From positions 1 to 13,613 of the forward strand of contig JBMFXC010000071.1 of NCBI GenBank assembly GCA_049964655.1: a DNA stretch of 13,613 bases, given 5' to 3'. Origin of the DNA: JAJZJT01 sp049964655. Its GTDB lineage: Bacteria; Actinomycetota; Acidimicrobiia; Acidimicrobiales; RAAP-2. A program made the position numbers and the translations under genes. Positions 5,347 through 13,542 of the stretch are shown here, piece after piece. Every line of letters begins with the position of its first letter. The stretch's first letter is position 1. The notes beneath the pieces are model-generated. The model searched no databases. It worked only from the letters and a program-made list of their open reading frames with translations, and was not told where the DNA came from.

Positions 5347-8169
5347 GTGGGCAGACCCGGGGACTGGAAGGCCCGCTATCGAGACGACTGGACGCTGCGC
5401 CAGAAGGGACTGGCAGCGCTCGCCCTCCCGATCGTCATCCTGCTCGGCGTCGCCTTGGGCCTCTCGGTGCTGTCGGCAGCGCGCAGCCACAGCCTCGCCG
5501 CCGAAGGGAACGCGCTGGTCGTCGAGCGGGACGCCACCGTCGTCGAGGAGCAGAGCGTGGTGGCCGTGAGCGCCGAGCACGGGGTCCTTGTGGCTCCGGC
5601 TCCGGTTCCGGACGCGGCGTCGAGTGGGACGTTTGCAGCTCCGTCCTCCCAGGAGGCGGCGACGGCGTCGGCGCTTCGGCACAGCCTCTCCACGTTGGCC
5701 GAGGCCGTCGCTGTGCTCGGCCAGGACGCCGCCTGTCGGACTGCCCTCGAGCAGGTGCGCGCCGCCGTCGACGACGAGCTCACGCTGCTTGCCGCCCACG
5801 AAGCGAGCAGCCCGTCGCCACCCACCACCCCCGGACAGGTCGTCGGATCCGGACAGGTCGTCGGAGCACGGACCACCCAGGCACTTTCCCGTGTCCAAAC
5901 CGCTGTCGGCGCCCTGCTGGCCGCCGCCATGTCGCGCCGGGACGCCGCTGCCGCCGCCGGGGCGAGGGCCGGCACCTGGCTGGTCATCGTGCTCTCGGTG
6001 GGTGGCTCGCTCGGACTGGCCGGCACCGTCGCCGCGGTCAGCGCCACCAATCGCTCGATCGCCCGCCGCGCCGACCGTCTGCGCCGGGCAGTGGACCGGA
6101 TCGAGCGAGGTGAACCGCTCGGGGACCTCCCGGCCGGCTCGGACGAGCTCGGCTGGGTCGCCGCCGGCCTGTCCCGCGCCGCCTTTCTCGTCGAGGACCA
6201 ACGCCAAGTCCTCCAGCAGCACCGGTCGTTCATGGAAGCCCTGCTCGAGCACTCGCCCGTGGTGGCCTGGCGGGTGGACCTCGACACCGGCGCCGTCGCC
6301 TACGTGAGCCCCAACTGCGCCGACCTGATGGGCCTCACCGTCGAGGACGCCACCCGCTCGTACCAGGCCGTCACCGACCGCCTCGACGAGGAGGACCTGA
6401 CGGTGGTGCGGGCCACCGTCGAACGCATCCGGCAGACGGGCAGTCGAGCGACCTTCGGGGTCCGCTACCACCACCCCGACGGCCGGCCTCGCTCCTTTCG
6501 GATCGACCTCCTGCCGGTCGGCCCCCAGCCCGACGGCTCGAACGCCCTGTGCTTCTACACGGACGTGACCGAGGTGCGCGCCGCACGCGAACGGCTGCTC
6601 GAGCAGAAGAACCTCCTCGAAGCCGTCCTTGAGGCCTCGCCGGACATCTACGTGGTGCGCGACCTCGAGCTGCGCGTGATCGACGTGCACGGTGCCGTCC
6701 GCCGGCTGCTCGGCTGGGAACCTCACGAGTACGCACTGCGCGCCGAGCACGTCGACGTGCTCGGCGTGGAGGACCGGGCCCGCTTCCTCGACACCCTGAC
6801 CAGCGTGGGGGCGGGGCGGTCGGGGGTCGCCGAGCTGCGCTTCGAGGTCACCGACAGCGAGGGCGGCCGGCACGTCTTCGACATGCTGGTAAGCCCGGTG
6901 CGAGACCACGAGGGAAGGATCATCGGGACGCTCACCGCCAGCCGCGACATCACCGCCCGCCTCGTCCTCGAAGCCGAGCTCGTCCGGGCCCGGGTCGACG
7001 CCGAACGGGCCAACCAGGCCAAGAGCGAGTTCCTCTCCCGGATGAGCCACGAGCTGCGCACCCCGCTCAACGCCATCCTCGGCTTCACCCAGCTCCTCGA
7101 GCTCGACGAGCTCCCCGAAGAGCAGGCCGACCAGCTCGCCCACATCCGGCGGGCCGGTGCGCACCTGCTGGCGCTGATCAACGAGGTGCTGGACGTGACT
7201 CGCATCGAAGCGGGCCGGCTCGAGCTCGCGCCCGAGCCCGTCGAGCTCGCCTCGGCCGTCGCCGAGGTCGTCGAACTGTTGGCACCGTTGTCGTCCGCCC
7301 GTCACCTGTGCGTCTCCGTGGCGGTCGCCGACGGCCTGCCCCCCGTCCTCGCCGATCGGACTCGTCTCGCCCAGGTCCTCGTGAACCTGGTGACGAACGC
7401 CGTCAAGTACAACCGCGACGGGGGCACCGTCACCATCGAGGCGTCGCTGGTGGAGCCCGGCCCGACCGGGGCAGCCGTGCGCATCGCCGTCACCGACACC
7501 GGTGCCGGCATCGCCCCTCAGCTCATGGACCGGTTGTTCGTCCCGTTCGACCGGCTCGGGGCCGAGCAGACCGGCATCGAGGGAACCGGCATGGGTCTCG
7601 CCCTCACCCAGGCGCTCACCGGGGCCATGGGGGGGACGATCGAGGTGTCGAGCGAGCCCGGAGCAGGCTCGACGTTCGCGGTGACCTTCCCGGCGACCAC
7701 TCGGGTGCCAGCGACCACCAGGCCGGCCCCGGTCGTCACCCCGCCATCCCCGTCCGACCGAGAGCGGGTGGCCGGTGCCGACAAGATCCGGCCGGTGACC
7801 GTGCTCTACATCGAGGACAACGCCTCGAACGTGGAACTGATGGCCGAAGTCCTCCGTCGCCACGGGGGTGCCCACCTCCTCGTGGCCGGCGACGGCCAGA
7901 CCGGGCTCGCCCTCGCCGCCCGCCACCGACCCGACCTCGTCCTGCTCGACCTCCACCTCCCCGACCTGACCGGGGAAGAGGTCCTCCACCGCCTGCAGTC
8001 GTCGGCGGCGACCGTGGTGGCGGTCAGCGCCGATGCGACCCGCGCCCAGATCGACCGGGTCCTCGCCCTGGGCGCGGCGACCTATGTGACCAAGCCGTTC
8101 GACGTCTCGGTGATCGGCCGTCTTGTCGACGGCTGTCGGACGAACGACCAGGGGGCTGCTGCCGACTGA
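5347..8169 (+). CDS. membrane hybrid histidine kinase (HAMP-PAS-PAS-HisKA-HATPase-REC)
   Basis: A sensor kinase of 940 residues. TM1 at about 21-45 and TM2 at about 209-231 bracket an extracytoplasmic region of about 160 residues that is Ala-rich and helical-looking. It may be CHASE3-like, but no domain is certain. A HAMP-like linker (about 233-281) follows, then PAS domains at about 291-405 and 419-535. The HisKA H-box SHELRTPLN has the phosphorylated His at H568. The ATPase domain shows an N-box (NLVTNAVKYN, about 679), G1 (DTGAGIA) and G2 (GTGMGLAL). The C-terminal receiver (about 815-935) has an acidic pocket in YIEDN, phospho-acceptor D868 in LLDLHLPD, and K916 in VTKPFD. All catalytic landmarks are intact, so it should be active. 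The signal is unknown. GTG at 5347 is chosen for ribosome-binding-site spacing; 5341 would add two residues. It is 18 bases from the convergent small-protein gene, and an OmpR-type regulator follows further on, a likely partner. Confidence 0.93.
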   Translation: MGRPGDWKARYRDDWTLRQKGLAALALPIVILLGVALGLSVLSAARSHSLAAEGNALVVERDATVVEEQSVVAVSAEHGVLVAPAPVPDAASSGTFAAPSSQEAATASALRHSLSTLAEAVAVLGQDAACRTALEQVRAAVDDELTLLAAHEASSPSPPTTPGQVVGSGQVVGARTTQALSRVQTAVGALLAAAMSRRDAAAAAGARAGTWLVIVLSVGGSLGLAGTVAAVSATNRSIARRADRLRRAVDRIERGEPLGDLPAGSDELGWVAAGLSRAAFLVEDQRQVLQQHRSFMEALLEHSPVVAWRVDLDTGAVAYVSPNCADLMGLTVEDATRSYQAVTDRLDEEDLTVVRATVERIRQTGSRATFGVRYHHPDGRPRSFRIDLLPVGPQPDGSNALCFYTDVTEVRAARERLLEQKNLLEAVLEASPDIYVVRDLELRVIDVHGAVRRLLGWEPHEYALRAEHVDVLGVEDRARFLDTLTSVGAGRSGVAELRFEVTDSEGGRHVFDMLVSPVRDHEGRIIGTLTASRDITARLVLEAELVRARVDAERANQAKSEFLSRMSHELRTPLNAILGFTQLLELDELPEEQADQLAHIRRAGAHLLALINEVLDVTRIEAGRLELAPEPVELASAVAEVVELLAPLSSARHLCVSVAVADGLPPVLADRTRLAQVLVNLVTNAVKYNRDGGTVTIEASLVEPGPTGAAVRIAVTDTGAGIAPQLMDRLFVPFDRLGAEQTGIEGTGMGLALTQALTGAMGGTIEVSSEPGAGSTFAVTFPATTRVPATTRPAPVVTPPSPSDRERVAGADKIRPVTVLYIEDNASNVELMAEVLRRHGGAHLLVAGDGQTGLALAARHRPDLVLLDLHLPDLTGEEVLHRLQSSAATVVAVSADATRAQIDRVLALGAATYVTKPFDVSVIGRLVDGCRTNDQGAAAD
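5831..5865 (+). repeat. 18-bp tandem duplication in the kinase sensor region
   Basis: The 17-base string ccggacaggtcgtcgga occurs at 5831-5847 and again at 5849-5865 (period 18). It duplicates the residues GQVVGS/GQVVGA in frame within the extracytoplasmic Pro/Gly-rich stretch. It looks like a recent slippage event in a flexible segment. Confidence 0.7.
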
Positions 8170-8187
8170 GGGGCGGGCCGACCTCGA

Positions 8188-8820
8188 TCAGGCCTCGCTG
8201 GTGCGGATGACGAAGGCGAGGTGGACCGAAGACGGCCGTGCGCCGTCGGCAGCGCCGGGCGGCACCTCGAGGCTGACCTGGAGACGGGCGGTCGTGCCCT
8301 GGGCGGAACCGACCAAGCCCGGCAGCGGCAGTTCGCCGCCGGCGCGCCCCACGACGGCGCTGGCCAGCTGGCGGATGCTCCCCTGGCAGACGGACGCACC
8401 CGACGAGGCAACCGCTGTCCAGGTGCCCGAGCACGCGCGCACCGTGACGGTCAGCACCGAGGAACCTGCCGCCGACGGCTGGGACGACCATCCGCTCGGC
8501 GTCACCTGGAGGACGACGCCGTCGAGCGCACCGGTCGACGTCGCCACCAGGTCGACTTCCGAGGTCACCGGCGTGCCTGGCACCAGCGCCGGGTGGGCGC
8601 CGGTGAGCCCGGTGAGCCCGGCGGGGGTGCGGGTGCTCAGCGCGCTCGGGGCGACAGGGACCACCATGGTCCGGCCGTCCAGCGAGACCACGGCAGCGAC
8701 GGCCATGCCCACGCAGGCGGCGGACACCGCCCACGTCTCCCACCGGCCACCGCTCCCTCGACGTCCTGCTCGTCCTCGACGGCGGTCCGACTGCTCGGTT
8801 GCTAACCTCGTCGTACCCAC
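8188..8820 (-). CDS. putative exported or membrane-anchored protein with a two-Cys domain
   Basis: A 210-residue protein that I cannot assign to a named gene. The N-terminus is Arg/Gly-rich (about 12-26), followed by one hydrophobic segment (about 30-46), which together resemble a signal peptide or anchor. The rest is Ser/Thr/Val/Gly-rich and predicted outside the membrane. It has a central LTVTVRACSGTW followed by a second Cys in VCQGSI, and ends in a beta-strand-like VHLAFVIRT. This layout faintly resembles TasA/camelysin-type secreted proteins of actinobacteria. That is a resemblance, not an assignment. The GTG at 8820 is uncertain: its purine run is immediately adjacent, and the first 30 codons have lower third-position GC than the rest. 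A start at GTG 8727 would lose the basic region. It lies convergent with the kinase and divergent from the response regulator. Confidence 0.7.
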   Translation of the reverse strand: MGTTRLATEQSDRRRGRAGRRGSGGRWETWAVSAACVGMAVAAVVSLDGRTMVVPVAPSALSTRTPAGLTGLTGAHPALVPGTPVTSEVDLVATSTGALDGVVLQVTPSGWSSQPSAAGSSVLTVTVRACSGTWTAVASSGASVCQGSIRQLASAVVGRAGGELPLPGLVGSAQGTTARLQVSLEVPPGAADGARPSSVHLAFVIRTSEA

Positions 8821-8939
8821 CCCTTGTCATCGTGGGAGACGGCGCACGTGGTGTGGCATTCGCCGTCGCTGACTGTCAGACTTGTGCTTCATGGAGTTTC
8901 TCGACCACCCAACGTGGCCTGCCGAGCAACGACATCACA

Positions 8940-9686
8940 ATGAGTGACAATGCAATGACAACCTGCGAAGACGAGGCGGCGGCGGCGGCGCACGGTGCGG
9001 CCGTCCGCTTGTTGGTGGCCGAAGACGACGCATCCAGCCGACTGGCCACCCGCCGCTTCTTCGAGCGCATGGGCTACGTGGTCGACGAGGCGGCCGACGG
9101 GCCCGCGACCCTGCAGGTACTGGCCCGGGGGGAGACCGACCTCGTCCTGCTCGACCTCGGGCTGCCCGGCATCGACGGCGACGAGGTGCTGGTCAAGACC
9201 CGCCGGGACAGCGGCGTGCCGGTGATCGTCTGTACCGGTCGCGACTCCGAGGAGGAGCGCATCCGGGTCCTCGACCTCGGCGCCGACGACTACCTCGTCA
9301 AACCGCTGTCCTTCCCCGAGCTCGAGGCTCGCATCCGGGCGGTCCTCCGCCGGGGGCAGTCGGCTGCGCCAGGGGCGGTGCTCGACCACGGCGACTTGCG
9401 CATCGACCGTGGCACCCGGACCGTCACGCTGCACGGTGCCCCCGTCGAGCTCACCCGGCGCGAGTTCGACCTGCTGGCCTTCCTCGCTGCCGCACCCGGG
9501 CAGGTGTTCACCCGAGAGGACCTCCTCGAGCACGTGTGGGGGTCCACCGAGTCGTGGCAGGTGCCAGCCACGGTCACCGAGCACATTCGCCGCATCCGGG
9601 CCAAGGTGGAGGCCGATCCCGACCGGCCGGGTTGGATCGAGACCGTCCGGGGCGTCGGCTACCGCTTCGTCGCCAGCCACCCCTGA
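8940..9686 (+). CDS. OmpR/PhoB-family response regulator
   Basis: A two-component transcription factor of 248 residues. The receiver domain (about 22-137) has acidic pocket residues in VAEDD (29-30), phospho-acceptor D72 (LLDLGLPG), T99 and K121 (YLVKPLS). The LGADDYLVKP helix-strand region typical of the OmpR dimer face is present. The C-terminal winged helix (about 150-245) shows VELTRREFDLL, a recognition-helix region with TVTEHIRRIRAKVE, and the wing motif TVRGVGYRF. All phosphorylation residues are present. ATG 8940 is used, although ATG 8955 is equally possible; both lack a clear ribosome binding site, and an upstream extension to 8799 has no domain content. The only kinase in view is the hybrid kinase two genes upstream, so they may work in one pathway. 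A hairpin follows the stop. Confidence 0.93.
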   Translation: MSDNAMTTCEDEAAAAAHGAAVRLLVAEDDASSRLATRRFFERMGYVVDEAADGPATLQVLARGETDLVLLDLGLPGIDGDEVLVKTRRDSGVPVIVCTGRDSEEERIRVLDLGADDYLVKPLSFPELEARIRAVLRRGQSAAPGAVLDHGDLRIDRGTRTVTLHGAPVELTRREFDLLAFLAAAPGQVFTREDLLEHVWGSTESWQVPATVTEHIRRIRAKVEADPDRPGWIETVRGVGYRFVASHP

Positions 9687-9702
9687 CCGACCGGCCAGGG
9701 GT

Positions 9703-9752
9703 CGGGCCAGATCAGACCGGTCTGGCCAGCCAGGTCGGTCTGATCTGGCTCG
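9703..9752. terminator. bidirectional hairpin between convergent genes
   Basis: Perfect 13-bp arms gccagatcagacc (9706-9718) and ggtctgatctggc (9737-9749) extend to about 16 bp with one G-T pair, enclosing an 18-base loop. It lies in the 104-base gap between the response regulator and crotonase stop codons, where a shared terminator is expected. There is no U-run on either side. It also contains the 12-bp palindrome cagaccggtctg (9713-9724). Confidence 0.65.
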
Positions 9753-9790
9753 TCAGGCCGACGGACGCGCCGATGCCACCGCCGGGCGGC

Positions 9791-10615
9791 TCACCGGCTT
9801 TGGGAGCGGCCCCGGGCCGCGACCGCCTGGCGACGCCGCTCGACCTCCTCGGGTCGGGCGTTGCCGGCAGCCAGCCACTGACGGGACGCTTCGGCTTCGA
9901 CCAACCGGGCCTCGCCGGCGGTCATCTCCGCCCCCTCGGCGTAGGTGCGTAGGATCCGGCGGACGCCGGCGCGATCGTTCGAGACGATGTCGGCGGCCAG
10001 CGCCCGGCAGAACGGCAGCAGGTCGGCGTGGGCCACCACGTGGTTGACCAGTCCCCACGACAACGCCGTCGACGCGTCGAGGAAGTTCCCGGTGGCGCTC
10101 AGCTCGCGGGCACGCCGCACGCCGACGGCCTGTGGCAGCAGGACGGTCAGCCCCCACCCCGGCTGGATGCCCACACGGGCGTGCGTGTCGGCGAACCGGG
10201 CCCGTTCCGAGGCGACGAGGAAGTCACAGTGGAGAGCGAGCTCGAAGCCCCCGGTAATGGCCACGCCGTTGACCGCACCGATCAGTGGCTTCGTGATCGG
10301 AGGGATCGGGCCTCGGGTGCCGGTGGCGACGACGGTCGAGGTGAGGTCATGGTCGCCCCGGGCCAGCTCCTTCAGGTCGAGGCCGGCGCAGAAGGCGGGG
10401 TCGGCCCCGGTGAGGATGACCACGTCGACCTCGTCGTCCAGCTCGAGCTGCTCGAAGGTGGCGACGAGGGCGTGGCGCAGCTCGGCACTGAGCGCGTTGC
10501 GGGCCTCGGGACGGTTGAGGGTCACGGTGGCGATGCCCTCGGACACGTGCACGACCACGACGTCGGAGGAGGCACCTCCGGGCCCGGTTGGCGGGGGGTC
10601 GACGGGAGCGGTCAC
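9791..10615 (-). CDS. enoyl-CoA hydratase/isomerase (crotonase) family protein
   Basis: An acyl-CoA-binding enzyme of the crotonase fold, 274 residues, presumed cytosolic. Oxyanion-hole segments are AFCAGLDLKEL (about 75-84) and AITGGFELAL (119-128). E125 in GGFELA matches the first catalytic Glu of rat enoyl-CoA hydratase (E144). Twenty residues later, where the second Glu (E164) should be, the sequence is FADTHARVGI with H145. This FADTHARVG pattern is one I associate with actinobacterial EchA paralogues. The enzyme therefore may not hydrate enoyl-CoA in the classical way, and the substrate is unknown. GTG 10615 is chosen because AGGA lies 7 bases upstream and family similarity begins soon after; the longer in-frame extension to 10849 overlaps the next gene. 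It is separated by 170 bases from the YfhO-like gene and has no obvious functional link to it. Confidence 0.92.
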   Translation of the reverse strand: MTAPVDPPPTGPGGASSDVVVVHVSEGIATVTLNRPEARNALSAELRHALVATFEQLELDDEVDVVILTGADPAFCAGLDLKELARGDHDLTSTVVATGTRGPIPPITKPLIGAVNGVAITGGFELALHCDFLVASERARFADTHARVGIQPGWGLTVLLPQAVGVRRARELSATGNFLDASTALSWGLVNHVVAHADLLPFCRALAADIVSNDRAGVRRILRTYAEGAEMTAGEARLVEAEASRQWLAAGNARPEEVERRRQAVAARGRSQSR

Positions 10616-10622
10616 CGTCCGA

Positions 10623-10626
10623 TCCT
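10623..10626 (-). promoter_or_regulatory. ribosome binding site deciding the crotonase start
   Basis: AGGA on the minus strand lies 7 bases before GTG 10615. It supports this start over upstream in-frame starts that would overlap the neighbouring membrane-protein gene. Confidence 0.55.
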
Positions 10627-10755
10627 GCCACGCCTCCGCCGGCGTCGGCAGCTCGGACCGCCCCAACGGCCACCTCGCCGCTCGGGGCGGGCCAAGGACG
10701 ACGATTGATACCTGCTCGAGTAGGCACCGGCGGCGCGGCCTCGTTCCGCTCCACT

Positions 10756-10775
10756 CCGGGGCGGGCCCACCCCGG
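10756..10775 (-). terminator. GC-rich palindrome after the YfhO-like gene
   Basis: A near-perfect 20-base palindrome (one G-T pair) lies 10 bases after the stop of the membrane-protein gene on the minus strand. It has no U-run, so it is at best a weak or factor-assisted terminator. The rest of the 170-base gap (10616-10785) shows nothing clear apart from the crotonase ribosome binding site. Confidence 0.3.
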
Positions 10776-10785
10776 TCCTCCGTCC

Positions 10786-13542
10786 TCACCCGGGACGGGG
10801 CGGGGACTGGGCGGTCGCTGCTCGTCGCCGACGCATGGCAAGGAGCCACGCCGCTCCGAGGCCGACGACCAGCACCACGGCTGCCCCGAGGGTGAGGGCG
10901 AGGCCGGTACGCACGCCGGCGGGCTGGTACGTGAAGGTGAGGACGCCGCGTCCGGCCGGCACGTCGACTACCTGGACCACCCCGATGCGGTGGATCGTCA
11001 CCTGCCCTGGCCGGCCGTCACCACTCGGCGTCCACGTGGCCTTCCACCCGGTGATGGCGGCGGCGGAGCGGACGACCTCGACGCCGGCGGACGAGCTGAC
11101 GAGGAGGCGGGACGGGGCGACCGGCGGGCCGGCCAGCACCCGTAGCGTGCCCGGTGACCCGCTCTGTGAGGTGGTCCCCGAGCGCCGATGCAGCACGACG
11201 GCAGGACTGGCCCGGTGGTCGTGAAAGACGGCGAAGGGGCCGTCGTTGCCGACGAACGTCCAGTGTGGCGGGGTGAGCGCTGTCTGCATCGGGCCGTCGG
11301 CCACCACCACCTGGCCGTCGCGTTCGGTCACCCGGGGGGGGTGGACGGCGAGCGCGCCGGCGGTGCCCCTGACAGCGACCACCACGCCCACCGCTGGGCC
11401 CGTCGTCGAGCCTGGCCCGTGGGACGGTACGGCGACGTACCCGTGGCCCGGGAGCTGTGCCCGGGCGAGCCAGGTGACCGACCCCTTCGTGCCCACCAGC
11501 CCGACCCGGACCGACGGGGTGGCACCCCTGACCCCGGGCAGGGGGGTGGCGCGGACGGTCACGTTCCCGACGTCGAGCGGCTCGCCGAAGTACCAGGTCC
11601 GTCGCGACCCAACGCTCATCCGTTCGGCGCCGATGTCGGTTCCCGAACCGGTCGCTTGGGGCTCGCCCCAGGTGGGGAGCCGGACAAGGTAGCGGGGCAA
11701 GGTGAAGAGCGTCGACGTCCCGAGCTGGTCGAGGGTGCTGCCGGCGACGGCAGCCACCGACAGGACGTCCTGCCCGGCGCCGGAAGGCTGATGAGAACCG
11801 GTCGCCACGGCGTAAGGTCCGTTCACGATCGAGCTGTAGCCCTGCATCGAGTAGGTCCGGTCCAGCACATTGAGGTCGGGGACCCCGAGCTCGTTGAGGG
11901 CCGTCCCGTGGTGCAGGTCCGGGTCGAAGACGGCGAAGCGGCCCGACAGGTGGAGCGAGGCGATCGAGTGCGTCGGGCCCGGGGCAACCGGGAGCGCCTT
12001 GTTCGAGCTGACCGGGGCGGAGGGGGCACCGAGGCGGCCGGCCACCTCGACCACCGACGTGACGGCGAGCGCCACCAGGTCCACCGTGACCAGCACGACG
12101 GCGAGCGTCGCCCGGCGACGCGGCACCAGCCGACGACCACCCGTCACCACGGCGATGGCGGCGACCGCCAGGACGAGGAAGGGGACCACCACCGGAGCCA
12201 GGTCGCGGGCACGGGCCGCCGGACCGCTCGACACCCCCAGCCACCGGAGGAACCCCGGACCCCATGCCAAAACCGCTGCGGCCGTCACGGCGGCCACCAC
12301 CAGCGGGAGGAGCGCCGGGGCCGTGCGTCGCAGGACGGTGCGCACTCGTTCGACGACTCGCCGCTCGGCGACCAGCCAGTCGTCGAGCCAGTAGGCGAGC
12401 AGGACGGCCAGGGCGAAGTCGGCGACCACGATGTTGCGGCTCTGGAGCCGCTGGCCGCCGTAGAGGGGGAGGTGGATGAGGAGATGCCACGCCGGGGTGT
12501 TGCCGCCGAGGGCGAGGACGACACCGGTCACGGCGACGACCAGCCAGATCGTCCACTCGGCCAGCGGCCGCCGCCACCGGATCCGGGCGGCGAGGGCGAA
12601 GGCCGCCGCCAGCGGGAGGAGGCCCACGTAGCCGGTGACCTCGGTCAGGTTGTAGGAGGCGAGGAAGGGCGGCGTGCCGAACGAGCCACTGCCCCCGAGC
12701 ACGCTCGGCACCAGCAGGAGGAGGAGCCAGCGAGGCGTGAACGACCCGGCGTTGAACAGGTTGAAGGTCACCGCAGAGCGCTGCGAGGCGTGCACGGTGA
12801 TCACGCCCGGCAACCACTGGAGGGCGCCCAAGGCGACGCCGACGGCAGCGGCGACCCCGACCCAGACGAGGAACGGCCCGGCGTGCCGGCCCAGACGGAA
12901 CGCCCGCCAGAGCACGTACCAGGCGACCACCACGAGCGCCGTGTCGATGGCCCGCGGCTCCCCGGCCAGCACGCAGAGGCCCGCCCCTCCGGCAAGCACG
13001 GACGTCCAGCCGAGGCGAGCGGGCAACGACGCCGGCCGGGACAGGTGCAGGAGGGCGAGGAGCATGAGAGGGGTCCAGCTCATGCCGGCGACCAGCCCGA
13101 AGTGCGGGATCTGGCCGACCATCGCCCCGCCGAAGGAGAAGGTGAGGGCACCGAGAAGCGCAGGGGTGGTGCGGAGCCCGGACCGACGGAGGAAGGCGTG
13201 GGTGCCAAGGCCGGCCACCCACCCCACCAGCATCTGGTTGAGCGCCCAGGCCAGGGTGACGGGCAAGAAGGCGAACAGAAGGGTCGGCGGGTAGGCGGCA
13301 CCGGCGTTCCACCCGCCGAGCAGGGGTGCTCCGCTCCAGATGTAGGGGTCGAGCACCGGAAGGTGGCCGTGGCGCACCTGGCGCCCGACCAGCGCGCGCA
13401 GCGGCTCGTTCTGGATGAGGTCGTCGCCGGGTACCACCGGGTGCCCGAGGGCGGCAGGGAGGCCGAAGACGACGACGGGCACCAGGACGAGGACAGCCAC
13501 AGCGATGCGCTCACCCGTGCTCAGCCCGGCACGTCGCCACAC
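10786..13542 (-). CDS. YfhO-like multi-pass membrane protein
   Basis: A large membrane protein of 918 residues from the GTG at 13542. The N-terminal two thirds hold about a dozen hydrophobic segments, starting with about 13-33. The first extracytoplasmic loop carries PGDDLIQNEPLR and GHLPVLDPYIWSG, typical of the YfhO family of GT-C-like membrane proteins. The last third is a long Val/Thr/Gly-rich extracytoplasmic domain, closed by a C-terminal hydrophobic helix and a basic tail (RRRR). In Bacillus and Listeria, YfhO-type proteins act in glycosylation of cell-surface polymers. Here a role in surface polysaccharide or lipid-linked sugar transfer is inference. The start is uncertain: the frame stays open through 13613 (upstream residues include QRRLGRAGLPVW), and only a weak AGCAGG precedes GTG 13542. 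The true N-terminus could therefore lie beyond the window. Confidence 0.85.
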   Translation of the reverse strand: MWRRAGLSTGERIAVAVLVLVPVVVFGLPAALGHPVVPGDDLIQNEPLRALVGRQVRHGHLPVLDPYIWSGAPLLGGWNAGAAYPPTLLFAFLPVTLAWALNQMLVGWVAGLGTHAFLRRSGLRTTPALLGALTFSFGGAMVGQIPHFGLVAGMSWTPLMLLALLHLSRPASLPARLGWTSVLAGGAGLCVLAGEPRAIDTALVVVAWYVLWRAFRLGRHAGPFLVWVGVAAAVGVALGALQWLPGVITVHASQRSAVTFNLFNAGSFTPRWLLLLLVPSVLGGSGSFGTPPFLASYNLTEVTGYVGLLPLAAAFALAARIRWRRPLAEWTIWLVVAVTGVVLALGGNTPAWHLLIHLPLYGGQRLQSRNIVVADFALAVLLAYWLDDWLVAERRVVERVRTVLRRTAPALLPLVVAAVTAAAVLAWGPGFLRWLGVSSGPAARARDLAPVVVPFLVLAVAAIAVVTGGRRLVPRRRATLAVVLVTVDLVALAVTSVVEVAGRLGAPSAPVSSNKALPVAPGPTHSIASLHLSGRFAVFDPDLHHGTALNELGVPDLNVLDRTYSMQGYSSIVNGPYAVATGSHQPSGAGQDVLSVAAVAGSTLDQLGTSTLFTLPRYLVRLPTWGEPQATGSGTDIGAERMSVGSRRTWYFGEPLDVGNVTVRATPLPGVRGATPSVRVGLVGTKGSVTWLARAQLPGHGYVAVPSHGPGSTTGPAVGVVVAVRGTAGALAVHPPRVTERDGQVVVADGPMQTALTPPHWTFVGNDGPFAVFHDHRASPAVVLHRRSGTTSQSGSPGTLRVLAGPPVAPSRLLVSSSAGVEVVRSAAAITGWKATWTPSGDGRPGQVTIHRIGVVQVVDVPAGRGVLTFTYQPAGVRTGLALTLGAAVVLVVGLGAAWLLAMRRRRAATAQSPPRPG

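Noticed and set aside
5218..7989. 923-codon open frame on the minus strand opposite the kinase
   Set aside because: It mirrors the kinase codon phase; its composition (Gly/Asp/Val/His-rich) and lack of motifs mark it as a shadow.
8123..8872. Plus-strand frame of 249 codons opposite the small exported protein
   Set aside because: It overlaps the kinase end and lacks any signal or domain. The minus-strand frame has a TM segment and an ordered two-Cys region, so it is the better choice, though the margin is smaller here than elsewhere.
8799..8939. 47-residue N-terminal extension of the response regulator
   Set aside because: It overlaps the divergent gene's start region and carries no receiver-domain sequence. 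The fold begins around residue 22 from ATG 8940.
10616..10849. Extended crotonase start at 10849
   Set aside because: It would overlap the end of the YfhO-like gene and adds Pro/Arg-rich sequence unlike the family. GTG 10615 has a spaced ribosome binding site.
11018..13312. 764-codon minus-strand frame overlapping the YfhO-like gene
   Set aside because: It runs in another frame of the same strand. The true frame has the TM pattern and family motifs, while this one is Arg/Pro/Gly-rich.
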